Origin: Methylophilus sp.
Lineage (GTDB): Bacteria; Pseudomonadota; Gammaproteobacteria; Burkholderiales; Methylophilaceae
NCBI RefSeq assembly: GCF_008015755.1
Contig: NZ_SSGF01000030.1
Span: 62,001-126,000 of the forward strand
DNA: 64,000 nt
Direction of reading: 5' to 3'
This document shows positions 9,476-16,726 of this stretch, piece by piece. The first letter of the stretch is position 1, and each line of letters begins with the position of its first letter. The notes beneath the pieces are model-generated. The model was not told the DNA's origin, made no database searches, and saw only the letters and a list, made by a program, of their open reading frames with translations. The position numbers and the translations under genes are program-made.

Positions 9476-11311
9476 TCAGGCGTCCAGGGCGCGTGTTGCC
9501 AGCAGGTCGGTAATCGCCTGATGCACTCGGTCAATGACACTGTCCCAGGGTTCTTCTGCACCTTGCCTGAAGAGCCGCATGCCCGGATACCATGGACTAT
9601 CTTCACGCTGTTGCAACCAGCGGAAATGCGCTTGCTGAGGCAATAGCAACCAAACCTTTTTACCAAGCGCTGCTGCCAGATGGGCGACGGCAGTATCGAC
9701 CGAAATCACCACATCCATTTGCATGATCAGTCCAGCCGTCTCTGTCAAGTCTGTGAGCGCCGGATGATGGCATTCCAGCATTGGAAAGCGCTTGAGCATG
9801 ATGTGGTCTTCACGCCTGAACTCTTTTTGCAAGCTATGCCATTCGACCTCCATTTGCAGCAAGGGCGCCATCAGATAGAGCGGAATACTACGTAGCTTGT
9901 CATATTTATTGTCAGCATCCCCACACCAGTTAAGGCCGATGCGCAGGCGCCTGGTTGGCCCCAGTAATTGCTGCCAGGGCTGGCTATGGCGTGCGTGAAC
10001 CGCGAGATAGGGCAGGTTGGCCGGGACCGTATCAGGCAAGGTTTTAAACACTGCTGGCAGGCTCAACATCGGGCAATAGACATCAAAGTGCGGCAGGGGA
10101 CGGCCATCCTGACGAATCACCTGGATACTGGCATCCTGCGCCCAGCATTCATTCAGCACATTAAACAGCGCTTCGGGCACCGCAATGATGATCTGGTTAG
10201 GTTTAAATGCCTTAATGAGCGGCAGGTAGCGGCAGAACTGCAGTGTGTCGCTCAGCGTCATTTCTGCCAGTATCAGAATACTTTTGCCGACCAGCGAGCC
10301 GGTTTCGCGCCATAACAGGCTTTCAGGCGGACGCTGGGGGTCGGTCAATACCTGAAAGCGTGCCGCATACAGGGGCCAGCCGCTCTCGTAGTCGCCGCGC
10401 GCCAGTTTGAGCATGCTCAGGTAGTAGCGTGCCTGCGCGTGGTGCGGCGCATGCTGCATGGCGGTTTCCAGGCAAGTATACGCTTCGTCAGCATCCCCAT
10501 TTTCATACAGGGCCAAGCCTAGGTTGCAGTAAGCTGAAGCATAGCCGGGATTAAGCGCCAGAGCTTGCCTGAAGTCAGCAATGGCAGCTGGATACTGGCC
10601 CAATTGGCACAACACCACGCCGCGGTTGTTATACGGTATCGGCAAATGTGGTTGATGGATGATCGCATCGTTAAAACTGGCGAGTGCCGCTTGTGTTTTA
10701 CCTTGCAGTTGCAAGATCAGCGCATGCTGATGATATGCCTCGGCAAAGTCTGGCTGGATCTGGATGGCCTGCTGCATACATTGCAGGGCTTCATCGGGGG
10801 CCTGCAACTGCTGGCAGACGATGCCCAGCCGGTAATGAAAATGTGCGTGCTCTGGGTGCGCGGCGACCGCTTGCCTGAGCATATTGGCTGCTGGCTCAAG
10901 TTGTTGTGCCTGCAGCATTAAATCCACACATTCGCTAAATGCCTGTAACTGCTGTGGGTCGAACTTGGTGGCGGTGCGCAGACGCAAAATCGCCTCTTGC
11001 GTGCGCCCCATGTTTTTTAAGGCACGCGCATCCAGGTAATACAGCTGTGCCTGTTTGACATCGAGGGCAATGGCCTTTTTATAACATTCGTGCGCCGCTT
11101 TAAATTGCTGCGTGCGCATATGCAGATTAGCCAGTTGCACATGCAGCTCGAGTATCTTGGGCTGCAGGCTGATCGCTTGTAGCAAATACTGCTCAGCCGC
11201 ATGAAACTCCTGATTTTTTAACATCAGGCCAGCCAGCTTTTGGTAGGCATCCCAGCGCGACGGATCATCGGCAATCAGTTTGAGCAGTTTTGCAATGGCT
11301 TCATTATTCAT
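9476..11311 (-). CDS. TPR protein with C-terminal glycosyltransferase-9-like domain
   Basis: 611 residues. The first 300 or so are about nine tetratricopeptide repeats; examples are AEAYHQHALILQLQGKTQAA and ASAYCNLGLALYENGDADEA. The remainder resembles the heptosyltransferase (GT9/GT41-like) half of bacterial TPR-glycosyltransferase proteins. It holds LRIGLNWCGDADNKYDKLRS (the usual G-L-x-W-x-G-x(3)-x-x-D-x-x-R-S) and DVVISVDTAVAHLAAALGK near the end, the sugar-nucleotide binding region. Such proteins may glycosylate proteins or act in polysaccharide biosynthesis; the target is unknown. It is a single gene, with the peroxiredoxin gene divergent 149 bases upstream. Confidence 0.75.
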   Translation of the reverse strand: MNNEAIAKLLKLIADDPSRWDAYQKLAGLMLKNQEFHAAEQYLLQAISLQPKILELHVQLANLHMRTQQFKAAHECYKKAIALDVKQAQLYYLDARALKNMGRTQEAILRLRTATKFDPQQLQAFSECVDLMLQAQQLEPAANMLRQAVAAHPEHAHFHYRLGIVCQQLQAPDEALQCMQQAIQIQPDFAEAYHQHALILQLQGKTQAALASFNDAIIHQPHLPIPYNNRGVVLCQLGQYPAAIADFRQALALNPGYASAYCNLGLALYENGDADEAYTCLETAMQHAPHHAQARYYLSMLKLARGDYESGWPLYAARFQVLTDPQRPPESLLWRETGSLVGKSILILAEMTLSDTLQFCRYLPLIKAFKPNQIIIAVPEALFNVLNECWAQDASIQVIRQDGRPLPHFDVYCPMLSLPAVFKTLPDTVPANLPYLAVHARHSQPWQQLLGPTRRLRIGLNWCGDADNKYDKLRSIPLYLMAPLLQMEVEWHSLQKEFRREDHIMLKRFPMLECHHPALTDLTETAGLIMQMDVVISVDTAVAHLAAALGKKVWLLLPQQAHFRWLQQREDSPWYPGMRLFRQGAEEPWDSVIDRVHQAITDLLATRALDA

Positions 11312-11460
11312 GGTAGAGACTGCAACACTTCAAACGTTTGCGTATGACCTTAAAATGACAGATGGCGGATTAAGGTACAATAAGCAGCCTGAAGCGTCAA
11401 CGACCAAACGGTCTGCAGGCGCACTTTAAGTCACTTCACGTTGAGAGAGGAACTCAAGCA

Positions 11461-12000
11461 ATGCTCGTCAAACTGATTATGTACGGACTGTTACTCTGGC
11501 TGGCCATCTGGGGTTATCGCCAGTATCAACAGCCCTCTCACCGCGTCAGTGTCGGCATGAAAGCACCGGATTTCAAGTTGCCAGATGCACAAGGCAATGT
11601 GCGTCGCCTGGCCGACTGGCAAGGCAAATGGCTGGTATTGTACTTTTACCCCAAAGATGACACACCAGGCTGCACCCGTGAAGCCTGCCATTTTCGCGAT
11701 GATATCCAAAAAATCCATGCCCTAGGCGCAGAAGTGGTGGGGGTCAGTGTAGACACGGTCGCCAGCCATGCTGAGTTTGCGCAAAAACATCGGCTGTCTT
11801 TTCCATTGCTGGCAGATAGCAACGGCCAGGTCGCTGATGCCTATGGCGCACTGTTTAACCTCGGCGTATTTCAAGCGGCCAAACGCATGACCTTTATCAT
11901 TGACCCGCAAGGCGCCATTGCCCAGACCTACAGCAATGTGAATCCCGATGGACATAGCCAGGCCATTATTGATGACCTGAAGCGGTTATCTGCTTTTTAA
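11461..12000 (+). CDS. Membrane-anchored Bcp/PrxQ-type peroxiredoxin
   Basis: 179 residues. Residues 4-19 form one transmembrane helix or uncleaved signal, followed by a thioredoxin-fold AhpC/TSA domain (about 30-175) that would face the periplasm. The active site is FYPKDDTPGCTREAC with peroxidatic Cys 71 and a second Cys five residues on (76), the spacing of the Bcp/PrxQ atypical 2-Cys class. It should reduce H2O2 and organic peroxides with a thioredoxin-like donor. The start has GAGAGGAA about ten bases upstream. folA begins 11 bases after the stop, so the pair is probably cotranscribed. Confidence 0.88.
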   Translation: MLVKLIMYGLLLWLAIWGYRQYQQPSHRVSVGMKAPDFKLPDAQGNVRRLADWQGKWLVLYFYPKDDTPGCTREACHFRDDIQKIHALGAEVVGVSVDTVASHAEFAQKHRLSFPLLADSNGQVADAYGALFNLGVFQAAKRMTFIIDPQGAIAQTYSNVNPDGHSQAIIDDLKRLSAF

Positions 12001-12011
12001 AAGGCGTTTTT

Positions 12012-12500
12012 ATGCAACAAGCACTTTCCCTGATCGTCGCCCATGCCGACAACCGCGTCATTGGACACAACAACCAACTGCCTTGGCACTTGCCCGAAGA
12101 CCTCAAACGCTTCAAGCAACTGACCATGGGCCACCATATCATCATGGGCCGTAAAACCTATGAGTCCCTAGGGCGCTTGCTGCCAGGGCGCACCACCGTC
12201 ATTGTCACGCGCGATACTGAATATGCCGTTGAAGGCGCCAAAGTCGTGCATTCATTGCCAGAGGCACTGGCAGCCTGTGCGGATGATGAGGAGCCGTTTT
12301 TGATAGGTGGCGCCGAGATGTATGCGCAAGGCTTGGCTTACGTCACGCGGCTATACATCACGCGCGTGTATGCACAGGTAGGCGGCGATGCGTTTTTCCC
12401 GGAAATCGAGATGCATGACTGGGCATTGGTTAGTGAGGAAGGGCATACCTCGGTGAATGGCTTACATTATAGTGATATGGTTTATCAGCGGCATGGATAG
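12012..12500 (+). CDS. folA: Dihydrofolate reductase
   Basis: 162 residues, normal for bacterial DHFR, which makes tetrahydrofolate with NADPH. Typical features in order: LIVAHADNRVIGHNNQLPWH (Met20-loop region), LPEDLKRFKQLTMGHHIIMG with the acidic active-site residue and the kinase-like GRKTYES, RTTVIVTRD, and FLIGGAEMYAQGL with the cofactor-binding Gly-Gly. AAAGGCG lies before the ATG. It follows the peroxiredoxin gene closely. A second pterin reductase lies 2 kb further on. The downstream region is an 800-bp repeat island. Confidence 0.96.
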   Translation: MQQALSLIVAHADNRVIGHNNQLPWHLPEDLKRFKQLTMGHHIIMGRKTYESLGRLLPGRTTVIVTRDTEYAVEGAKVVHSLPEALAACADDEEPFLIGGAEMYAQGLAYVTRLYITRVYAQVGGDAFFPEIEMHDWALVSEEGHTSVNGLHYSDMVYQRHG

Positions 12501-12560
12501 TTCTCTTTGAGCTGAGCTTATGTGAAAGTCATTCTTTCATTATAGAGTGATAGCTTTAGG

Positions 12561-12782
12561 CTTTCTTTTTCGCCTCTCGGCGAGTCACTTTCTGGTGCTT
12601 GTCCCCCAGAAAGTAACCAAAGAGGACGACACCCAGCCATCACGGCCTAACGGCTCCCTTGCGTTGCTCAACAAAATAAGCCGGTCACGAAACTCGCCCT
12701 GACAAGCCACACACTTCGTGGCTTTTTGCGGAGCTCAAACAGTCGCTCCCTCTACTCTTATTTTGTCTCCGCTACTCAGCGT
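12561..12782 (+). repeat. Intergenic repeat, copy A (three hairpins)
   Basis: Part of an 810-bp gene-free gap (12501-13310). This ~220-bp block matches the reverse complement of 12903-13118 at shared segments such as GCGTTGCTC, CGGTCACGAAACTC, AACAGTCGCTCCCT and CTTATTTTG. Hairpins: CGCC/GGCG at 12571-12582; ACTTTCTGG/CCAGAAAGT at 12587-12614; AAGCCAC/GTGGCTT at 12704-12724 (7-base loop). CAAAATAAG at 12672 and CTTATTTTG at 12757 form an outer inverted pair. No open frame across it looks real. Similar intergenic elements are common in proteobacteria, but I cannot name the family. Confidence 0.85.
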
Positions 12783-12902
12783 GATGGGATGGGATTATTC
12801 TCGCTAAACTCACATTGGCGAGATTTGGAAGGTTCAAAAAACTAATTCTTTTATTAAAGTTATAGATGGTTGCAGTCGCATGGTGTTCGGGGTCCCCATC
12901 TG

Positions 12903-13118
12903 ACGCGCCGAGTAGCGCAGGCAAAATAAGGAGAAAGGGAGCGACTGTTCGAATCCCGCGGTGGCCTGCGTTTTGTGCAGGCCGCTAGGATGAGTTTCGT
13001 GACCGCTTATTTTGACGAGCAACGCAGGAATCAAGCGGAAGCTGGGGTGCATTTCTTTTGGTTACTTATTCTTTGGGCAAGCAAAGAAAAGTAACTCGCT
13101 GAAAAAGCGAAAAGCAAC
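12903..13118 (-). repeat. Intergenic repeat, copy B (inverted relative to copy A)
   Basis: Second copy of the element at 12561-12782, in the opposite orientation and separated from it by about 120 bases. Shared blocks are conserved, while the hairpin stems differ in sequence but stay paired: TCGCT/AGCGA at 13096-13110; a 13-bp stem with one bulged A at 13062-13094; GGCCTGC/GCAGGCC at 12963-12983, again 7 bp with a 7-base loop. The short open frames that run through here are artefacts of the repeat. Confidence 0.85.
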
Positions 13119-13137
13119 CTCACAAACAACCACAACC

Positions 13138-13161
13138 GCGTGGGCAAAAATGCCCACCCTA
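13138..13161. repeat. Short palindromic repeat GTGGGCA-AAAA-TGCCCAC
   Basis: A perfect 7-bp inverted repeat GTGGGCA/TGCCCAC with an AAAA loop, flanked by CGC and CCTACG. From memory this motif (GTAGGGTGGGCA plus complement) occurs in intergenic regions of many proteobacteria. It follows copy B of the larger element and has no adjoining gene. Confidence 0.65.
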
Positions 13162-13212
13162 CGAGTAAGACGACCAATCTCAAAGAACAACCTTTTACTG
13201 CTATCTCACCAC

Positions 13213-13244
13213 GCCTGGATTCCAGCCTACGCCGGAATAGCGAC
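13213..13244. repeat. Short imperfect palindrome of the ATTCC...GGAAT type
   Basis: CTGGATTCCAGCCTACGCC followed by GGAAT: outer arms ATTCC/GGAAT at 13219-13238 around GC-CTAC-GC. This resembles the widespread proteobacterial intergenic repeat of the form CTGGATTCC...GGAATGACG. It is the fourth repeat in the same gap. The rest of the gap, to 13310, shows nothing I can name. Confidence 0.6.
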
Positions 13245-13310
13245 AATAAGTTGAATATGCCCTACAGCATCAAAAGAATGCCCTTACCCTAGCATCCACA
13301 ACTCAATCCA

Positions 13311-14480
13311 TCACAACTGATGCCGCTTATCCCCATTCACAAATCCCAGCAACGGCTCACTCAGCCCCTTGCTCAGTGCCAGCACCTTAAATAACTCGCC
13401 CATTTCCGCCGGGGACAACAGCTTTTGCACCGCAGCCACCATAGGCAAATAACGCGCGCTATCCTCTGGTGACACGGCTTGCAGCAACTGCAAAATACCG
13501 CTGTTCATCAGAAATTGGGCTTGGGTGGTGTAACCAGCACAATCAAGGCCATGCGCCAGCGCCGTTTCAGCCATGGCGGTAAAGTTGACGTGGGCGGTGA
13601 TGTCCTGCAGCCCGGGGTAAATCAACGGATCATCATGCGCGTAGTGCTGAAAGTGACACATGAGCGTGCCCTGGCGACGTTGCGGGTGATAGTACTCTCG
13701 TGCTGAAAAACCATAATCCAGCATCAGGATTGCGCCTTGTTGCAGCAGCTTGGTCAGACTGGCGATTAGGCCCTGGGCGGCCGGACACACTTCGGTGACA
13801 TAGCCGTTAGGCAACTGGCTAACGTCAATATCGTTTACCAAGGATAAGTCTTGCAGCGGATGGCTTTGCCAGGCTAATGGCTGATCAAAAATGAGGCCAC
13901 GTTCCAGCCATTGTCCAGACTGCCACTCCACGATATGCACCGGAATCGCATCCAACACTTCATTACCAAGCACAATACCGGTAAATGTCTCAGGCAAGTG
14001 ATCCAGCCATTGCACGCGCTGGAACAAGTCCTCTGGCAACAAATTTTGCAAGCATGCTTGCTGCCTTTGGCGCAAGTTAGCACTCACCTCTAGAATAAAA
14101 TAATGCGCTGGCAACTGCTCTAATGCTGCCAGTTGCTGCAACAAGCCTGCCGCTAGGCGACCTGTCCCCGCCCCAAGCTCTAGCACATTGCCCGCCGTCA
14201 CCTGCAATACCTGGCTGACTTGATTCGCCAGCGCTTGCGCAAACAGCGGCGACATCTCTGGCGCAGTGACAAAATCGCCACCAGCGCCGAACTTATTGGC
14301 ATCGCCGCTGTAATAGCCAAGGTGGGGCGTGTAAAGTGCCAGTTGCATATAATCGGCAAACGACAGCCAACCGCCCTGTTGTTGCACCTGCTGTTGAATA
14401 TACGCCAGCAATGTGTCGCTGTGGTGTTGTGCCGCAGCGTCCAATGCTGGCAAGCGTGAAGAGTTCGGTTGAGCCGTCAT
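13311..14480 (-). CDS. MidA/NDUFAF7-type SAM-dependent methyltransferase (COG1565)
   Basis: 389 residues. Class I methyltransferase of the DUF185/COG1565 family; the mitochondrial relative NDUFAF7 methylates an Arg of a complex I subunit. The bacterial target is not known to me. Features: LSFADYMQLALYTPHLGYYS (the family's N-terminal signature), NKFGAGGDFVTAPEMSPLF, then the SAM motif VLELGAGTGRLAAGLL and GNEVLDAIPVHI. I chose ATG 14480: the frame stays open upstream to 14669, but that would overlap the divergent reductase gene and adds unrelated sequence. Start codons of the two divergent genes are 42 bases apart, so their promoters must overlap. Confidence 0.88.
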   Translation of the reverse strand: MTAQPNSSRLPALDAAAQHHSDTLLAYIQQQVQQQGGWLSFADYMQLALYTPHLGYYSGDANKFGAGGDFVTAPEMSPLFAQALANQVSQVLQVTAGNVLELGAGTGRLAAGLLQQLAALEQLPAHYFILEVSANLRQRQQACLQNLLPEDLFQRVQWLDHLPETFTGIVLGNEVLDAIPVHIVEWQSGQWLERGLIFDQPLAWQSHPLQDLSLVNDIDVSQLPNGYVTEVCPAAQGLIASLTKLLQQGAILMLDYGFSAREYYHPQRRQGTLMCHFQHYAHDDPLIYPGLQDITAHVNFTAMAETALAHGLDCAGYTTQAQFLMNSGILQLLQAVSPEDSARYLPMVAAVQKLLSPAEMGELFKVLALSKGLSEPLLGFVNGDKRHQL

Positions 14481-14522
14481 GCAACCATTATAATGTGACC
14501 AGTCCAGAATAAAGAGACCCCT

Positions 14523-15275
14523 GTGAATTTCGATCCTGCTTCTAAAGTTGTGCTGATTACCGGTGGCGCCAAACGTGTTGGCGCTGCGATTACCCGTGCG
14601 CTGCATCGTGAGGGGGCCAGCATTCTGCTGCATTACCACACCAGCGCCAGTGAAGCATGTGCTTTGCAAGCTGAGTTAAACCAGGTGCGCGCGGGCAGCG
14701 TGGTGATAGCACAAGCCAATCTGCTTGACTCTGCCGCCTTACAGCCGCTGGTAGATACCGCACTGCAACAATTTGGCCGCCTTGATGCACTAGTCAATAA
14801 TGCCTCCAGCTATTATCCAACCCAACTCGGCCAGATTAATACGGCGCAGTGGGAAGAACTGATGGGCAGCAACCTGAAGGCGCCGCTGTTTTTAAGCCAA
14901 GCGGCCGCCGATGCTTTGCGCGCCAGCCAGGGCTGCATTATCAACATCACTGATATGCATATCGAGCGGCCAAAAAAGCACTACATTGTCTATAGCGCGG
15001 CCAAAGCAGGGCTGGTAACCTTGACCAAATCGCTGGCACAGGAGTTGGCGCCTGAAGTCAGGGTGAATGCGGTTGCCCCAGGTCCGGTATTATGGCCGGA
15101 TGGCAATGAGGAGTTTGATGAAGGGTATCGGCAGCAGGTAGTGAATCAAACCTTGCTTAAACGTACCGGCGAACCCGCCGACATCGCCAAAGCGGTCAAA
15201 TTTTTGATGTACGATGCGCCCTTTATCACCGGCCATGTGCTGGCGGTCGACGGCGGGCGTAACTTAAGTTTATAA
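14523..15275 (+). CDS. Pteridine reductase (FolM/PTR1-type short-chain dehydrogenase)
   Basis: 250-residue short-chain dehydrogenase. It starts with GTG. The cofactor loop is GGAKRVG with an Arg, the TGxxxRxG pattern of NADPH-dependent pteridine reductases rather than the usual TGxxxGIG. The catalytic Ser of ordinary SDRs is replaced by Asp 144 (in ITDMH), with Tyr 157 and Lys 161 in YSAAK. The 13-residue Asp-Tyr spacing equals that of PTR1 Asp181-Tyr194, as I remember it. It likely reduces dihydropterins or dihydromonapterin, possibly feeding folate or tetrahydromethanopterin pools. A Cys-cluster gene follows 10 bases after the stop. FabG-type acyl reductase is less likely. Confidence 0.8.
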   Translation: MNFDPASKVVLITGGAKRVGAAITRALHREGASILLHYHTSASEACALQAELNQVRAGSVVIAQANLLDSAALQPLVDTALQQFGRLDALVNNASSYYPTQLGQINTAQWEELMGSNLKAPLFLSQAAADALRASQGCIINITDMHIERPKKHYIVYSAAKAGLVTLTKSLAQELAPEVRVNAVAPGPVLWPDGNEEFDEGYRQQVVNQTLLKRTGEPADIAKAVKFLMYDAPFITGHVLAVDGGRNLSL

Positions 15276-15285
15276 GGCAATCACG

Positions 15286-15612
15286 GTGACGAAAAGCAAG
15301 CCACAAATCATCACCATCCATGCCGACGCCCCGCAAAAACCGCCACTCGGTGCCCTGTGCAATGGCTGCGGCATCTGCTGTGCTGCTGAGCCGTGTCCGG
15401 TGAGCCTCGCCTTGTTATGGCCACACCAGGCGCCATGTCGCGCACTCATGTGGAGCGACACAACACAACGCTATTGGTGTGGCATGGTCAGCGAACCCGC
15501 CCGTTTTTTGCGCTGGCTACCGCAAAGCTTGAATACAACCGCCAGCCGCCTGTTCAGACGCTGGATCGCGGCGAATACAGCATGTGATGCCGACGTTGTA
15601 CTATCCGAATAA
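15286..15612 (+). CDS. Small Cys-cluster protein (YkgJ-like)
   Basis: 108 residues starting at GTG 15286. The N-terminal part carries a dense cysteine cluster, CNGCGICCAAEPC (about residues 26-38), with two more Cys later (APCRALMW and YWCGM). This fits small zinc- or iron-cluster proteins of the YkgJ kind, whose biochemistry is not settled. The C-terminal half is basic and Trp/Arg-rich without a recognised fold. It sits 10 bases behind the pteridine reductase gene and is probably cotranscribed with it, a pairing I believe recurs in betaproteobacteria. Function unknown. Confidence 0.65.
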   Translation: MTKSKPQIITIHADAPQKPPLGALCNGCGICCAAEPCPVSLALLWPHQAPCRALMWSDTTQRYWCGMVSEPARFLRWLPQSLNTTASRLFRRWIAANTACDADVVLSE

Positions 15613-15640
15613 AATCAATTCGAATAATCAAAGACTTAGC

Positions 15641-15668
15641 GTGACTTTGCCTTGCTTTCCGCTATAAT
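15641..15668 (+). promoter_or_regulatory. Promoter of ttcA placed very close to the start codon
   Basis: A perfect -10 TATAAT at 15663-15668 is preceded, with a 16-base spacer, by GTGACT (four of six matches to the -35 consensus). The ATG of ttcA is at 15677, only eight bases after the -10 box, so a transcript starting at the usual distance would begin at or just before the A of ATG. Confidence 0.6.
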
Positions 15669-15676
15669 GCGCGCCT

Positions 15677-16615
15677 ATGAAGATCAAACATTATCCAGAC
15701 GACGTTAGCCAAAACTTTTTGAAACTGCGCAATCAGTTGATTAGCGCGACGGGTAAAGCCATTGGCGATTACAACATGATTGAAGAAGGCGATACCGTGC
15801 TCGTGTGCATGAGCGGCGGTAAAGACAGCCACGCCATGTTAATGATTTTGCTGGCCTTGCAAGAGCGCGCACCGATCAATTTCAAATTGATCGCGATGAA
15901 CTTGGACCAGAAGCAACCCGGGTTCCCGGCAGACATTTTGCCGGCTTACCTGGAAAAACTCGGCGTGGAATACCGCATTGTCGAGGCGGACACTTACTCC
16001 ATCGTCAAAGAAAAAATCCCTGAAGGTAAAACCACTTGCAGCCTCTGTTCGCGCTTGCGCCGCGGGATTATTTACACCACGGCTCAGCAATTAGGTGCGA
16101 CCAAAATTGCGCTCGGCCATCATCGCGATGACATCGTACAAACCTTGTTCCTCAATATGTTTTACGGTGCCAAAATGAAAGCCATGCCGCCAAAACTGGC
16201 CACCAACCGTGGCGAGTTTATGGTCATTCGTCCATTGGCCTATTGTGCCGAAAAAGACATTGCTACTTATGCACGTGGCATGCAGTTCCCGATTATTCCG
16301 TGTGATTTATGCGGCAGCCAGGAAAACTTGCAACGCCAGAAGATCAAGGACATGCTCAACAACTGGGAGCGCGAGCAACCTGGGCGCATCAATAATATCT
16401 TCCGCGCGATTGGGAATGTTGAGCCGTCACACCTGGCCGACTTTGACCTGTATGATTTTAAACATCTGAGCCAGGCCAAAGAAGAGGACGAAGACCCGAT
16501 GTTTGACCACGAAAAGTTTGCCAGCAACGACATGGCGCTCACCATTGCTAGCCAGGATGAAAAACGCATTGAATTTGCACGCAAACCCTTCGCCGCGGCC
16601 ATCACTGAAGAATAA
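15677..16615 (+). CDS. ttcA: tRNA 2-thiocytidine(32) synthetase
   Basis: 312 residues. TtcA adds sulfur to cytidine 32 of several tRNAs, using ATP and an iron-sulfur cluster. The PP-loop is [13 protein letters not shown] (about residues 43-55). The two CxxC motifs of the family are present: CSLC (about 121-124) and CDLC (about 212-215). [18 protein letters not shown] is the conserved segment between them. An acidic tail follows. Start ATG 15677 has no Shine-Dalgarno because a promoter -10 box lies eight bases before it, so translation may be leaderless. It stands alone between the Cys-cluster gene and topA. Confidence 0.95.
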   Translation: MKIKHYPDDVSQNFLKLRNQLISATGKAIGDYNMIEEGDTVLVCMSGGKDSHAMLMILLALQERAPINFKLIAMNLDQKQPGFPADILPAYLEKLGVEYRIVEADTYSIVKEKIPEGKTTCSLCSRLRRGIIYTTAQQLGATKIALGHHRDDIVQTLFLNMFYGAKMKAMPPKLATNRGEFMVIRPLAYCAEKDIATYARGMQFPIIPCDLCGSQENLQRQKIKDMLNNWEREQPGRINNIFRAIGNVEPSHLADFDLYDFKHLSQAKEEDEDPMFDHEKFASNDMALTIASQDEKRIEFARKPFAAAITEE

Positions 16616-16669
16616 AACAACGTTTTGGTGCCTGAAAGGCTTTAATTCATGACTTTCCGCACCGATATA

Positions 16670-16699
16670 TTGTCTAGTCGTTAAAACGCTTGCTATTAT
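16670..16699 (+). promoter_or_regulatory. Candidate sigma-70 promoter of topA
   Basis: TTGTCT at 16670 and TATTAT at 16694 are spaced by 18 bases and lie 27 bases before the topA start codon. Both hexamers match consensus in at least four positions. Confidence 0.5.
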
Positions 16700-16726
16700 C
16701 TAGCCAACTCTTACACAGACCGCTCA

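Noticed and set aside
12945-12960. TTCGAATCCC looks like a tRNA T-arm
   Set aside because: It lies inside repeat copy B. No acceptor, D or anticodon arms surround it.
12561-13118. Insertion sequence remnant
   Set aside because: No transposase frame or target duplication is visible; the two copies behave like an inverted pair of short intergenic repeats.
13012-13254. Open frames through the repeat region
   Set aside because: They coincide with repeat copy B and two other palindromes, have no ribosome binding site, and code for no recognisable protein.
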